DNA of 59,841 nucleotides from UBA8904 sp035448625. GTDB lineage: Bacteria; Desulfobacterota; Syntrophia; Syntrophales; Smithellaceae. The stretch spans positions 1 through 59,841 of the forward strand of contig DAOTJI010000006.1 in the NCBI GenBank assembly GCA_035448625.1, read 5' to 3'. Each line of letters starts with the position of its first letter. Positions within the stretch are counted from its first letter, which is position 1. The position numbers and the translations under genes are program-made. Below, in pieces: positions 41,447 through 50,059 of this stretch. The notes beneath the pieces were generated by a model. That model searched no databases. It worked only from the letters and a program-made list of their open reading frames with translations, and was not told the DNA's origin.

Positions 41447-43333
41447 ATGTTTGTCAAATCGGATATTCGGAAAATCACCGTCGCTTTCGATCAAGCCTGC
41501 CGCCGCGGGGTTTATCTTGCACTGGGGAAGGCGGGGCTTGTTCACCTCACCCGCTTTTACGAAAAAGATTCCGTGGCGGACGGCGGACTGCAGGGCGAGG
41601 AGTCGCTGACCCGCGAGATCCTTTCGTCAACCGCCTATGCCCTTGCCGCCCTGCATCTGGAGCCGGAAGAGGGCGCAGGGGAGGCAGGGCTGGCGGATGC
41701 GGCCCGGGATGAGGCGTTTGCCTCCGGCGTGAAAAAAAAGCTGGAGCGGGCGCTTCGGCTTCAGACAAAAATCCGGGATCAGCAGGAAATCCTGATGCGG
41801 GACATCGAATATGCCCGGGCGCTGGAGCGCATGGGCATCGAAGCGGAAATGCTGAAAAAACCGGGCATCCTTCAAACGGTCTTCGGTACGGTGGAACAGA
41901 CCGGCTGGCAGGTCCCGCCCTACGAGCGTTTTATGATCGTCAGGTCCGGGCATTTTGTGTTCGGCATGGCCCTGCCGGCTTTTACCGCCGACATGATGCG
42001 GTTTCTCAAAGACAACGGATTTGAAGACCTCTCGAAGGATGTCCGGACCCTCCCTTCCGCGGCGCTGGAAAAGCGCATGGATGTTTTGCGGCGTCGCCTT
42101 GCGGCGCTGGATGCCTGTGTCCGCCGCCTGAAAGAGGAAAAGGGAGAGGCGCTCCGGCGGATGAACGCCGACTACCGGGCCTACGAGGAAGTGCTCAAGG
42201 CCGTGCGCCTGTCCGTGATTTCATCGAAGGCCGTGTTCCTCACCGGTTGGATGGATGCACGGGAGAAGGCCCGGCTTTTGGAGATCATGAAAGAGGCGTG
42301 CGCAGGAAAGTTTGTCGTCTCCGAGCAGAAGGACGCAAACGCTCCGGTACGGTTGAGAAACCTGCGGTTTTTCCGGCCCTTTGAGCTGCTCGTCAAGATC
42401 ATGGGGATGCCTTCACCGAATGAGCTGGATCCCACGCCGCTTACCGCCCTGACCTATGTGATGATGTTCGGACTCATGTTCGGCGATCTCGGGCAGGGCA
42501 TCGTTCTGATGCTGTGCGGCCTGATCCTGGGAAAGTTCGGCCGGAAGAAAGCCCGCGAAGAACTGGCGCAGGCGGGAAGCATTCTCATGGCCTGCGGCGG
42601 CTCGGCGGCGGTCTGCGGCCTGCTGTACGGCAGCTTCTTTTCCAGCGAGCACCTCCTGCCCGCCCTGTGGTTCCACCCGACCGGCGAGATCATGCGCCTG
42701 TTTTTCTTCACCATCATGATGGGCGTGGTGTTTATCCTCATCGGCCTTTGCCTCAACATCATCAACAGCCTTCTGAATTCGGATTATTCCGAGGCCTTCC
42801 TGGAAAAGCGGGGACTGGCCGTCCTGGTCCTCTACGCGGCCATCGTCGTATTCGTCCTGCAGTACCGGGAAACCGGCCGGTCCCCCGCCTTGTGGGCTTT
42901 GGGGGTTTTTATCTTCCTTCCCCTGATGATCTTTTCGCTGCGCGGCCTGCTGAGTGCGCTGTTTCTGGGAAAACCGTGGCCGCACAGCCCGACGGAGTAT
43001 GTCGTGGAAACGGTCATGGAGGTGGTGGAGATTGCGCTCAGCCTTTTCGCCAATACCATTTCTTTCATCCGCGTGGGCGCCTTTGCTCTTTCGCACGCGG
43101 GCTTGAGCATCGTCACTTACACGCTCGCGGGGATGGCCGATCCGTCCCTGAAATCCGTGGGCGCCGTCTTCGTCATCGTGTGCGGCAATATTTTCATCAT
43201 CGGTTTCGAGGGGCTGATTTGCGGCATTCAGTCCATGCGTCTTGAATACTACGAATTTTTCAGCAAGTTTTTCAAGGGAGACGGGGTGGTCTTTTCCCCG
43301 TTTACGTTACCGGCAAAAACATCGGAGGTGTGA
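41447..43333 (+). CDS. ntpI: V-type ATPase subunit I (membrane stator, proton channel)
   Basis: 628 residues: a soluble N-terminal stator half (1-330) with two coiled-coil arms, then about seven membrane helices (about 335-610). The essential channel Arg is R542 in ISFIRVGAFALSHAGL. TALTYVMMFGLMFGDLGQGI is the first helix. GAGGT sits before the ATG at 41447; a GTG at 41429 overlapping subunit C is possible. It faces the rotor subunit K. One base separates it from ntpK. Confidence 0.9.
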   Translation: MFVKSDIRKITVAFDQACRRGVYLALGKAGLVHLTRFYEKDSVADGGLQGEESLTREILSSTAYALAALHLEPEEGAGEAGLADAARDEAFASGVKKKLERALRLQTKIRDQQEILMRDIEYARALERMGIEAEMLKKPGILQTVFGTVEQTGWQVPPYERFMIVRSGHFVFGMALPAFTADMMRFLKDNGFEDLSKDVRTLPSAALEKRMDVLRRRLAALDACVRRLKEEKGEALRRMNADYRAYEEVLKAVRLSVISSKAVFLTGWMDAREKARLLEIMKEACAGKFVVSEQKDANAPVRLRNLRFFRPFELLVKIMGMPSPNELDPTPLTALTYVMMFGLMFGDLGQGIVLMLCGLILGKFGRKKAREELAQAGSILMACGGSAAVCGLLYGSFFSSEHLLPALWFHPTGEIMRLFFFTIMMGVVFILIGLCLNIINSLLNSDYSEAFLEKRGLAVLVLYAAIVVFVLQYRETGRSPALWALGVFIFLPLMIFSLRGLLSALFLGKPWPHSPTEYVVETVMEVVEIALSLFANTISFIRVGAFALSHAGLSIVTYTLAGMADPSLKSVGAVFVIVCGNIFIIGFEGLICGIQSMRLEYYEFFSKFFKGDGVVFSPFTLPAKTSEV

Positions 43334-43334
43334 G

Positions 43335-43667
43335 ATGTCCAGGAGCAGGCGGTTGGCGTTTCGGATGGGGGCGGCTTTCCTGTTCGCCTTTTGGTCTCTC
43401 TTTCCGGCCGTGGGATGGGCGTCCGAGGGAAGTCCGCTCAAGACGTTCACGGATGCGATCGGTCTGGCCTACATCGGCGCGGGGGTGGCCGTGGGATTTG
43501 CCTGCCTGGCCAGCGGATACGCGGTGGCCAAGATCGGCTCCGCGGCCATCGGAGCGGTGAGTGAAAAACCGGAACTGATGGGGCGCACCCTGGTATTTCT
43601 GGGGCTGGCGGAAGGCATCGCCATTTACGGCCTGATCATCGCCATCATGATTCTGAATAAACTGTAA
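43335..43667 (+). CDS. ntpK: V-type ATPase subunit K (rotor ring), single-hairpin type
   Basis: 110 residues: a Sec-like N-terminal segment (MSRSRRLAFRMGAAFLFAF) and then one hairpin of two helices, an F-type-like c-subunit size, not the doubled form common in V-type rings. The ion-binding Glu is E93 in LAEGIAIYG. Sodium-binding rings carry Gln/Thr/Ser at neighbouring positions (for example the ETQ motif), which are absent, so proton use is more likely (inference). GGAGGTGTGAG precedes the ATG. It is followed by the F subunit after one base. Confidence 0.88.
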   Translation: MSRSRRLAFRMGAAFLFAFWSLFPAVGWASEGSPLKTFTDAIGLAYIGAGVAVGFACLASGYAVAKIGSAAIGAVSEKPELMGRTLVFLGLAEGIAIYGLIIAIMILNKL

Positions 43668-43668
43668 G

Positions 43669-43974
43669 ATGGAAAAGATCTACATGATCGGAGACATGGA
43701 TACCGTCAGCGCCTTTCGCCTGGCCGGCGTCGAGGGCGTAGTGGCGGAACCTTCACGGGCCGCCGCCGCACTCGAAAGGATCGTCGGGAAAAAAGACGCG
43801 GGAATCGTTCTCATCACCAGCGCGCTGGCGTCGGGACTCGGGGAGCGCATTACACAGATCAATCTCGGCAGGCCGTCCCCGGTGGTGGTCGAGATTCCCG
43901 GCCTGGACGACCCGGAAGGCTTCCGCGGATCCGTGATGGCATATGTCGAGGAGGCGCTCGGGATATCGTTGTGA
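43669..43974 (+). CDS. ntpG: V-type ATPase subunit F
   Basis: 101-residue protein with the Rossmann-like V-ATPase F fold: IYMIGDMDTVSAFRLAGVEG at the start, DAGIVLITSALASGLGE in the middle, and PSPVVVEIPGLDDPEG, the usual PxxVxIPxxxG. It sits in the central stalk with subunit D. A 69-base gap with a GGAACGG palindrome separates it from subunit E. Confidence 0.88.
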   Translation: MEKIYMIGDMDTVSAFRLAGVEGVVAEPSRAAAALERIVGKKDAGIVLITSALASGLGERITQINLGRPSPVVVEIPGLDDPEGFRGSVMAYVEEALGISL

Positions 43975-44003
43975 GCGTCATCGCCGCATCGGTTGTGCCG
44001 TAA

Positions 44004-44022
44004 GGAACGGCCGCACCGTTCC
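44004..44022. repeat. GGAACGG simple palindrome, copy E
   Basis: GGAACGG (44004-44010), loop CCGCA, CCGTTCC (44016-44022). It has the same outer core as the two-stem copies, but no inner stem and no T-run. It lies between V-ATPase subunits F and E. Confidence 0.5.
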
Positions 44023-44043
44023 ATACTCTAATAAGGATTCAAT

Positions 44044-44673
44044 ATGGATGACAACGCATCATTGGAAAATTCCATCCGGCGGGCATCGGAAGAAATGATT
44101 GCCGAGATTCGGGAGAAGGAAGCCCGCGAGCTTCGGCGGCTGGAAGAAGATTACGCGGCGGAGGTTGAGCGTTTTCGCAAAAAGACACAGGACGAAACGC
44201 AGGCTCGCCTCGATCAGGAGCTCTCCCGGATGGAAAACCGAGCCGTCCTGGAGAGAAAAAAGATCAAACTGGCGGCCCTGGAGCGATTTATCAGCCGGAG
44301 GGTGGAGGACGTGATGAAAGGGATCCGGAGCCATCCGCGCTACCGGCAATTTCTCGTGGACGCGGCAGCGGGCGCCGCTGCGGATATTCCGGAGAACGTG
44401 GAAGTGCGGATTGCGCCGGACGACGGCGTTTTCGGAAACGACATTGACGAGGCCCTTCGTTCGGCGGGGGGCGACCGGCGGATTCGCATCGAGGCCGATG
44501 CCTCGATCGGGTGGGGCGGCTGCCTGGTGGTGGATGCCGACGGGGGACGCATCTTCAACTGCACGCTGGAAAGAATTTATTTCCGGAAGGCTCTGCAGAT
44601 TCGGCGAAAGGTCCTGCAGATGCTGCAGGATAAGGCCGGCGCGGTGGAGGGGAAGGAATCTGTGACCCGATAA
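44044..44673 (+). CDS. ntpE: V-type ATPase subunit E (peripheral stalk)
   Basis: 209 residues, a long charged N-terminal helix (SEEMIAEIREKEARELRRLE, ERFRKKTQDETQARLDQEL) and a small C-terminal alpha/beta head (VRIAPDDGVFGNDID, IRIEADASIGWGGCLVVDAD, NCTLERIYFRKALQIRRKVL). These are E-subunit signatures; E pairs with G/H. It starts 22 bases after the GGAACGG palindrome. Confidence 0.87.
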   Translation: MDDNASLENSIRRASEEMIAEIREKEARELRRLEEDYAAEVERFRKKTQDETQARLDQELSRMENRAVLERKKIKLAALERFISRRVEDVMKGIRSHPRYRQFLVDAAAGAAADIPENVEVRIAPDDGVFGNDIDEALRSAGGDRRIRIEADASIGWGGCLVVDADGGRIFNCTLERIYFRKALQIRRKVLQMLQDKAGAVEGKESVTR

Positions 44674-44748
44674 CGGTCCGGCCGCTTTCCATTGTTGCCT
44701 GCGGTCCGGCGCCATGAACCGGCGCGGGGCGGCTTTTCAGGAGTGAGC

Positions 44749-46521
44749 ATGGAAAAACTGCTGACGGGAAAAGTGATTTCAGTCAACGGGCCGATTGTCG
44801 GGGCCGTTGGGCTTTCAGGGATTCGGATGTACGATATTGCCGAAGTCGGACCGGACCGCCTTATCGGCGAGGTGATCCGTCTTTCGGACGAGGTCGCCAT
44901 CATTCAGGTGTATGAAGACAACACGGGCCTGAAGCCGGGGGACGAGGTGATTTCCTACGGCCGGCCGCTTTCCGTCCTTCTGGGGCCGGGCCTGATCGCC
45001 AGCATCTACGATGGGATTCAGCGGCCCCTGGTCGGGATCTCCGAGGCGTGCGGCAGTTATATCCGGAAGGGGATCAAACTTTCTCCCCTGAATGCGGCGG
45101 CGAAATGGAACTTCAAACCGCTTGTATCAACCGGGGCGGAGGTCGGCGAAGGAACCGCGCTGGGCGAGATTCAGGAGAGCCCGCTGGTCCTGCATCGCGT
45201 GTTGGTTCCTCCCGGCGTTTCCGGGAAACTGAAGAGCATTGCCGCAGCCGGCGCCTACACGATTGAAGATCCGGTCTATACCGTCGACACCGGTTCCGGC
45301 GTTTACGAAGGGAAGCTTGCCGCCTACTGGCCCGTGCGCAGGCCGCGCCCCGCCAAAACGAGAAAGAAGCCCTTCATTCCGCTCATTACCGGCCAGCGGG
45401 TCATCGACACGTTTTTCCCCATTGCCCGCGGCGGCACGGCGGCCATCCCCGGCGGCTTCGGAACCGGCAAAACCATGACGCAGCATGCACTGGCCAAATG
45501 GTGCAACGCGGACATCATCGTCTACATCGGCTGCGGCGAACGCGGCAACGAAATGACGGATGTGTTGACGGATTTTCCGAAGCTGGTGGACGAGCGAAAC
45601 GGCCGTCCGCTGATCGAGCGGACGGTGATGATCGCGAACACGTCCAATATGCCGGTGCCGGCGCGTGAAGTCAGCATTTACACCGGGGTGACCATTGCGG
45701 AGTACTACCGTGACATGGGTTACAGCGTGGCCGTAATGGCGGATTCCACTTCCCGCTGGGCGGAGGCCTTGCGCGAACTGGCCAGCCGCCTGGGCGACAT
45801 GCCGGCCGAGGAGGGATTTCCACCGTACCTGGCCACCAGGCTGGCGGAGTTTTACGAGCGGGCGGGTCTGGTGGAAACGCTCTCCGGGAAAGACGGAGAC
45901 ATCACCATTATCGGCGCCGTGTCTCCCCCCGGCGGAGATTTCTCGGAGCCCGTCACCCAGCACACCTCGCGGTTCGTGCGGTGCTTCTGGGCGCTCGACA
46001 AGACGCTGGCCGACGCGCGCCACTACCCTTCCATCAGCTGGATCGACAGTTACACCGAATACCTCTCCGACATCGAGGGCTGGTGGAAAAATCTGGATCC
46101 TGCGTGGCTTGCAACCCGAAACGAAGTGATGAACATACTGCTTGAGGATCACCGGCTCGAACAGGTGGTGAAGCTGGTCGGAAGCGACGCGCTGCCGCCC
46201 GCAGAACAATACATCCTTTTCTGCGCCGAATCGGTCAAGAACGCCTTTCTCCAGCAGAACTCCTTCGATCCCCAGGACAAATTCTGTTCTCCGGAAAAAC
46301 AGTTGAAAATTCTCGCGAGCCTGCTTCTCCTATACAAAAAAGGCCTGGAGCAGGTGCGCGCCGGAGTGAGCGTGAAGGAAATTGCCGCGCTGGAAGAAAC
46401 GTCCCGTCTGGTGCGGCTGAAATCGGAAATTCCCAATCAGGACATCGGAAAAATCGACGAGTACATGAGCCTGCTGGAGCGGAAGCTTGCCTCGCTCGCA
46501 GCGCCGCCGAAAGGAGCATAG
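44749..46521 (+). CDS. ntpA: V-type ATPase catalytic subunit A
   Basis: 590 residues, the catalytic subunit that binds and hydrolyses (or makes) ATP. Walker A GGFGTGKT at 235-242, catalytic GERGNEMTDVL, and the SRWAEALRELASRLGDMPAEE strand are all intact; the large A-type insertion (about 110-200, IRKGIKLSPLNAAAKW...) identifies subunit A, not F1-beta. GGAGTGAGC precedes the ATG at 44749. It ends one base before subunit B. Confidence 0.95.
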   Translation: MEKLLTGKVISVNGPIVGAVGLSGIRMYDIAEVGPDRLIGEVIRLSDEVAIIQVYEDNTGLKPGDEVISYGRPLSVLLGPGLIASIYDGIQRPLVGISEACGSYIRKGIKLSPLNAAAKWNFKPLVSTGAEVGEGTALGEIQESPLVLHRVLVPPGVSGKLKSIAAAGAYTIEDPVYTVDTGSGVYEGKLAAYWPVRRPRPAKTRKKPFIPLITGQRVIDTFFPIARGGTAAIPGGFGTGKTMTQHALAKWCNADIIVYIGCGERGNEMTDVLTDFPKLVDERNGRPLIERTVMIANTSNMPVPAREVSIYTGVTIAEYYRDMGYSVAVMADSTSRWAEALRELASRLGDMPAEEGFPPYLATRLAEFYERAGLVETLSGKDGDITIIGAVSPPGGDFSEPVTQHTSRFVRCFWALDKTLADARHYPSISWIDSYTEYLSDIEGWWKNLDPAWLATRNEVMNILLEDHRLEQVVKLVGSDALPPAEQYILFCAESVKNAFLQQNSFDPQDKFCSPEKQLKILASLLLLYKKGLEQVRAGVSVKEIAALEETSRLVRLKSEIPNQDIGKIDEYMSLLERKLASLAAPPKGA

Positions 46522-46522
46522 C

Positions 46523-47917
46523 ATGTCCGCGGAAATCGAATACACCAACCTGTCGGGAATCGCGGGCCCTTTGATTTTTGTCGACGGCATCCGGGGGGTC
46601 GGCTACGGAGACATCGTGGAAATCCGGGACGCTTCGGGCGAGCTGCGCACCGGCCAGACGCTGGAAGTGGATGAGCACAGGGCCGTCGTTCAGGTGTATG
46701 AGGGGACCAGCGGGCTTTCGGTAAAGGGCACCCGGGTCACGTTTGTGGGCCGGGCCCTCGAGATTCCCGTGGACCGCGACATGCTGGGCCGAGTGTTTGA
46801 CGGCCTGGGACGGCCCATCGACGGCGCCCCGCAGGTCATTACCGACCGGACGATGAACGTCAACGGCCTGCCGATCAATCCCTGGAGCCGGGAGTATCCC
46901 CGGGACTTCATTCAGACGGGCATCTCGGCCATCGACGGAATGAACACGCTGATCCGGGGGCAGAAACTTCCGATTTTCTCCGGCAGCGGCATGCCGCACA
47001 ACCGGATCGCCGCGCAGATCGCAAGGCAGGCCAGGATCCTCACCGCCGAGGAGGAATTCACCGTCATCTTCGCCGCCATGGGTGTAAAGTTCGACGTGGC
47101 CCGTTTCTTCATCGATTCGCTGGAAGAATCGGGCGTGCTCACGCACTCCGCCGTCTTTTTGAGCCTGGCCGATTCACCCTCCATCGAGCGGCTGGTGACC
47201 CCGCGCACGGCGCTCACGCTGGCCGAGTATCTGGCTTTCGAAGAGGGGATGCATGTCCTGGTCATTTTGACCGACATGACCAATTATTGCGAAGCGCTCC
47301 GCGAACTCTCCAGCTCCCGCGGCGAGATTCCTTCGCGCAAAGGCTATCCCGGCTATCTCTACAGCGATCTGGCTTCCGTTTATGAACGCGCAGGCCGCCT
47401 CAAGGGAGGCAGGGGCTCCATCACGCAGGTGCCGATCCTGACGATGCCCAGCGACGACATTTCCCATCCCGTGCCGGACCTGACCGGTTACATCACCGAG
47501 GGACAGATTGTTCTGGAGAGGGCCCTTTTCAACAAGGGCATCTATCCGCCCATTGCCGGTCTGCCTTCTCTTTCCCGGCTGATGAAGGACGGAATCGGCG
47601 AAGGACGCACGCGCAAAGACCACGGCCAGGTGGCCGCCCAGCTTTTCGCCTCGTACGCGAAAGTCAAACGCATCCGGGCGCTGGCGGCGATTGTCGGGGA
47701 GGAGGAGCTTTCCGACCTGGATAAAATTTATCTGAAATTCGGGACGTCCTTTGAGGAGATTTTTCTGCGCCAGGACTATGAGGAGAACCGCTCGATCGAG
47801 CAGACGCTGGATATCGGCTGGCGGATGCTTTCGCTCCTGCCGCGCGATGAACTGTACCGCATCGCCCGGGAGGATATCCAGAAGTACTATATGCCCGAGG
47901 CTCAGAGCGCGTCGTAG
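46523..47917 (+). CDS. ntpB: V-type ATPase regulatory subunit B
   Basis: 464 residues, non-catalytic partner of A. Instead of a Walker A it has SGSGMPHNRIAAQIARQ, the family mark. LTDMTNYCEALREL, SSSRGEIPSRKGYPGYLYSD and EGQIVLERALFNKGIYPPI confirm it. AAAGGAGC precedes the ATG. Ninety-one bases follow before subunit D, holding palindrome copy C. Confidence 0.95.
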   Translation: MSAEIEYTNLSGIAGPLIFVDGIRGVGYGDIVEIRDASGELRTGQTLEVDEHRAVVQVYEGTSGLSVKGTRVTFVGRALEIPVDRDMLGRVFDGLGRPIDGAPQVITDRTMNVNGLPINPWSREYPRDFIQTGISAIDGMNTLIRGQKLPIFSGSGMPHNRIAAQIARQARILTAEEEFTVIFAAMGVKFDVARFFIDSLEESGVLTHSAVFLSLADSPSIERLVTPRTALTLAEYLAFEEGMHVLVILTDMTNYCEALRELSSSRGEIPSRKGYPGYLYSDLASVYERAGRLKGGRGSITQVPILTMPSDDISHPVPDLTGYITEGQIVLERALFNKGIYPPIAGLPSLSRLMKDGIGEGRTRKDHGQVAAQLFASYAKVKRIRALAAIVGEEELSDLDKIYLKFGTSFEEIFLRQDYEENRSIEQTLDIGWRMLSLLPRDELYRIAREDIQKYYMPEAQSAS

Positions 47918-47922
47918 TTTCA

Positions 47923-47966
47923 GGGAACGGGTTTCATGACCTAGGTGAGGTTTCGCGACCGTTCGC
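47923..47966. repeat. GGAACGG-type dispersed palindrome, copy C
   Basis: Outer arms GGGAACGG (47923-47930) and CCGTTCGC (47959-47966, one mismatch) and inner arms ACCT (47939-47942)/AGGT (47948-47951). The loop is shorter than in copies A and B. A further CCGGCTTCGCCGG hairpin follows at once. It lies between ntpB and ntpD. Confidence 0.55.
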
Positions 47967-48008
47967 TGCCGGCTTCGCCGGAACGACGAGGGGTGCCGTG
48001 GAGATCGC

Positions 48009-48638
48009 ATGATGCCGAAAATGGAATTGCCTCCGACCAAATCCTCCCTGCGCAGGCTCCGGGAAGACCTGGCCTTTGCCTATGAAGGCTACGACCTTCT
48101 CAACCAGAAGCGGGAAATTCTGGCCATCGAGATCGTTCGCAACATCGGCGAGATCCGCAGGATTGAGGCTGAATTCCGGCAGGATTTGAACCGGCTCTAC
48201 GGGGCTTATCGCACAGCGGCCGTGGACATGGGTTCCGACGCGGCGTCCCTGCAGAGTTGTTCGGAAGTGAGAAGCTACTTTCTTCGGACGGATTTTACCA
48301 AACTCATGGGCCTTCGAATGCCGGTGATCCGGCTTGGCCTCAAAAAAGCCCGTCCCGCCTTCACGCTGCCCCAGACCACCGCCGCCTACGACGAGGCGAG
48401 GGACCAGTCCCGGAAAACGCTCCTCATTCTGGCCGAGTATGCGACCATGACCAAATCCGTTATGATGCTTTCCAGGGAATTGAAAAAGGTGCAGCGGCGC
48501 GTCAATGCCCTGGAGAAGATCTTCATTCCCCAGCATGAGGAAGCGAAAAAGTACATCACGGACAGGATCGAGGAAATGGAGCGTGAAGAAGTTTTTGTGA
48601 AAAAGCTCATCCGGCAACGCGGTGTGCGAAAAGCATGA
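48009..48638 (+). CDS. ntpD: V-type ATPase subunit D (central axle)
   Basis: 209 residues, long antiparallel coiled coil that turns inside A3B3. PTKSSLRRLREDLAFAYEGY, LLNQKREILAIEI and ALEKIFIPQHEEAKKYITDR are subunit D signatures. ATG 48009 (or 48012, two ATGs in a row) follows GGAG. It is the last core V-ATPase gene. Confidence 0.92.
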   Translation: MMPKMELPPTKSSLRRLREDLAFAYEGYDLLNQKREILAIEIVRNIGEIRRIEAEFRQDLNRLYGAYRTAAVDMGSDAASLQSCSEVRSYFLRTDFTKLMGLRMPVIRLGLKKARPAFTLPQTTAAYDEARDQSRKTLLILAEYATMTKSVMMLSRELKKVQRRVNALEKIFIPQHEEAKKYITDRIEEMEREEVFVKKLIRQRGVRKA

Positions 48639-48674
48639 GCAGGACCAGGTTCGAGCCCCAAAGAAAGGAGATGG

Positions 48675-49568
48675 ATGATGAGAACCTACACCCTGAAATA
48701 TGTGGAATTGGCGGAGCAGCACGCGGAGAAAATGGCCAAAAGATGGGCGATGGACGTGCAGAACAACGCCAGAACGCCGACCTATAAGAATCTGAATGAG
48801 CAGAAAATCATTTTCCAGTGCGTTCAGTTCTATCGGAACTTCAGCAAGATGTTTGTTCATGAAAAAATCACGGAAGATGTCCAGAAATATTTCAGGAGCT
48901 ACGCCGTGGAATGCTACGCCCTGGGCATTCCCATGGCCGAGATGGTCTACGCGCTGATTCTGATGCGGCGGCACATCTGGCTGTATGCCGAGTTTCAGAT
49001 GATCTTCAGCTCCCTCATCAACCAGCAGCAGGCGCTGGATACCCTGAACCGCACGATTCTGCTCTTTGACTACGCATCCTACGACGTGACCCGGGAATAT
49101 CAGGAACTGGCGAAAAGAGACCGGCTGGAATCGATCAAGCTGCTGGATATCGTGGAATCCAACGTGGTGGAGATTGCCGCGAACTGGGCCGCGACCGTCC
49201 GGAAGGACCGGCAAACGGTGTTTTATCACGGCATCCCCAAGGACAAATTGATCCCGCAGGCCATCAAATTTTACAGCCATTTGAGGATTCTTCTTTTCGA
49301 TCCCGAACATTTTGAAAAGGGGCGTGAATTTTTTCGGCAGTACGCGGAAACCTGCCGTCAGCAGGGCATTCCCCTGCATGAGGCCATTTATGCCTTGAAC
49401 GTCATGCGCCGCCAGATGTGGCTGCACGCCGAATTTCAGCGAACCTTCATTCAAGCACTGGCCCATCAGCAGGCCGTGGACAGCCTGATGCGCATCATGC
49501 TGCTCATGGATTACGCGGCGTTCGATATCACGCATTATTACCAGGAGCGCATGCAGCAGGAGGATTAA
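48675..49568 (+). CDS. Tandem RsbRD_N-like protein downstream of the V-ATPase
   Basis: 297 residues made of two copies of one helical domain (about 8-143 and 155-297). Paired landmarks are AEKMAKRWAMDVQNN / VEIAANWAATVRKD, YFRSYAVECYALGIPMAEMV / FFRQYAETCRQQGIPLHEAI, and LILMRRHIWLYAEFQ / LNVMRRQMWLHAEFQ. The pattern fits the RsbT co-antagonist RsbRD N-terminal domain (RsbRD_N), which normally precedes a STAS domain in stressosome proteins; none is present here. AGGAG precedes the ATG at 48675 (48678 possible). It follows ntpD by 36 bases, so it is probably part of the operon. Its role in ATPase assembly or regulation is a guess. Confidence 0.7.
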   Translation: MMRTYTLKYVELAEQHAEKMAKRWAMDVQNNARTPTYKNLNEQKIIFQCVQFYRNFSKMFVHEKITEDVQKYFRSYAVECYALGIPMAEMVYALILMRRHIWLYAEFQMIFSSLINQQQALDTLNRTILLFDYASYDVTREYQELAKRDRLESIKLLDIVESNVVEIAANWAATVRKDRQTVFYHGIPKDKLIPQAIKFYSHLRILLFDPEHFEKGREFFRQYAETCRQQGIPLHEAIYALNVMRRQMWLHAEFQRTFIQALAHQQAVDSLMRIMLLMDYAAFDITHYYQERMQQED

Positions 49569-49666
49569 CCAGGTGAGGCGAGCCCGGCATTCAGAGCGTG
49601 CGGCAGGATGCAAAAGCCGCCGGGCGCCACGGCGGGTGTTGATGGAGAATGACGGCGGATTCGATA

Positions 49667-49753
49667 TGGTGCCGGAGCCCGGAATCGAACCGGGATGCCC
49701 TTGCGGGCGGAGGATTTTGAGTCCTCTGCGTCTACCAGTTTCACCACTCCGGC
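49667..49753 (-). tRNA. tRNA-Leu (anticodon CAA)
   Basis: Minus strand, 87 nt including an encoded CCA. Acceptor GCCGGAG pairs with CTCCGGC; the anticodon arm is GAGGA-CTCAAAA-TCCTC with CAA at the centre; a long variable arm (CCGCAAGGGC region) is as expected for Leu; T arm CCCGG-TTCGATT-CCGGG. Reads UUG. Confidence 0.95.
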
Positions 49754-49802
49754 ACGGGCGCGATTATATCGGCGGAAGACCAAAAGTCAAGCTGAAAAAC
49801 TG

Positions 49803-49831
49803 TTGACAGCCAAAGAGGGTCATGTTAAGGG
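49803..49831 (+). promoter_or_regulatory. Possible tRNA-Ala promoter
   Basis: TTGACA (49803-49808) 17 bases before TAAGGG (49826-49831), a weak -10. The tRNA begins at 49858. Confidence 0.35.
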
Positions 49832-49857
49832 GCAGGCGAATTCCAAGGGAATCTATT

Positions 49858-49933
<76 letters not shown>

Positions 49934-49939
49934 AACGTA

Positions 49940-49972
49940 AAAAGGGAAGAACGTCGGTTCTTCCCTTTTTTT
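49940..49972. terminator. Bidirectional terminator after tRNA-Ala
   Basis: GGGAAGAAC (49944-49952) pairs with GTTCTTCCC (49957-49965); A-run before and T-run after. It ends tRNA-Ala on the plus strand and the PpiD-like gene on the minus strand. Confidence 0.88.
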
Positions 49973-50059
49973 CATGCTTGCCCCCCCTGTCCTTCTCCCG
50001 TCCGGCCGGAAAGAAAAGATCGGGGGCATGGCCGCTTCGGCGCCCCGGAGGCGCAACGA

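Noticed and set aside
47934..49613. A 559-codon minus-strand frame opposite ntpD and the tandem RsbRD_N gene
   Set aside because: Antisense shadow; the plus-strand products have clear family features or an internal repeat.
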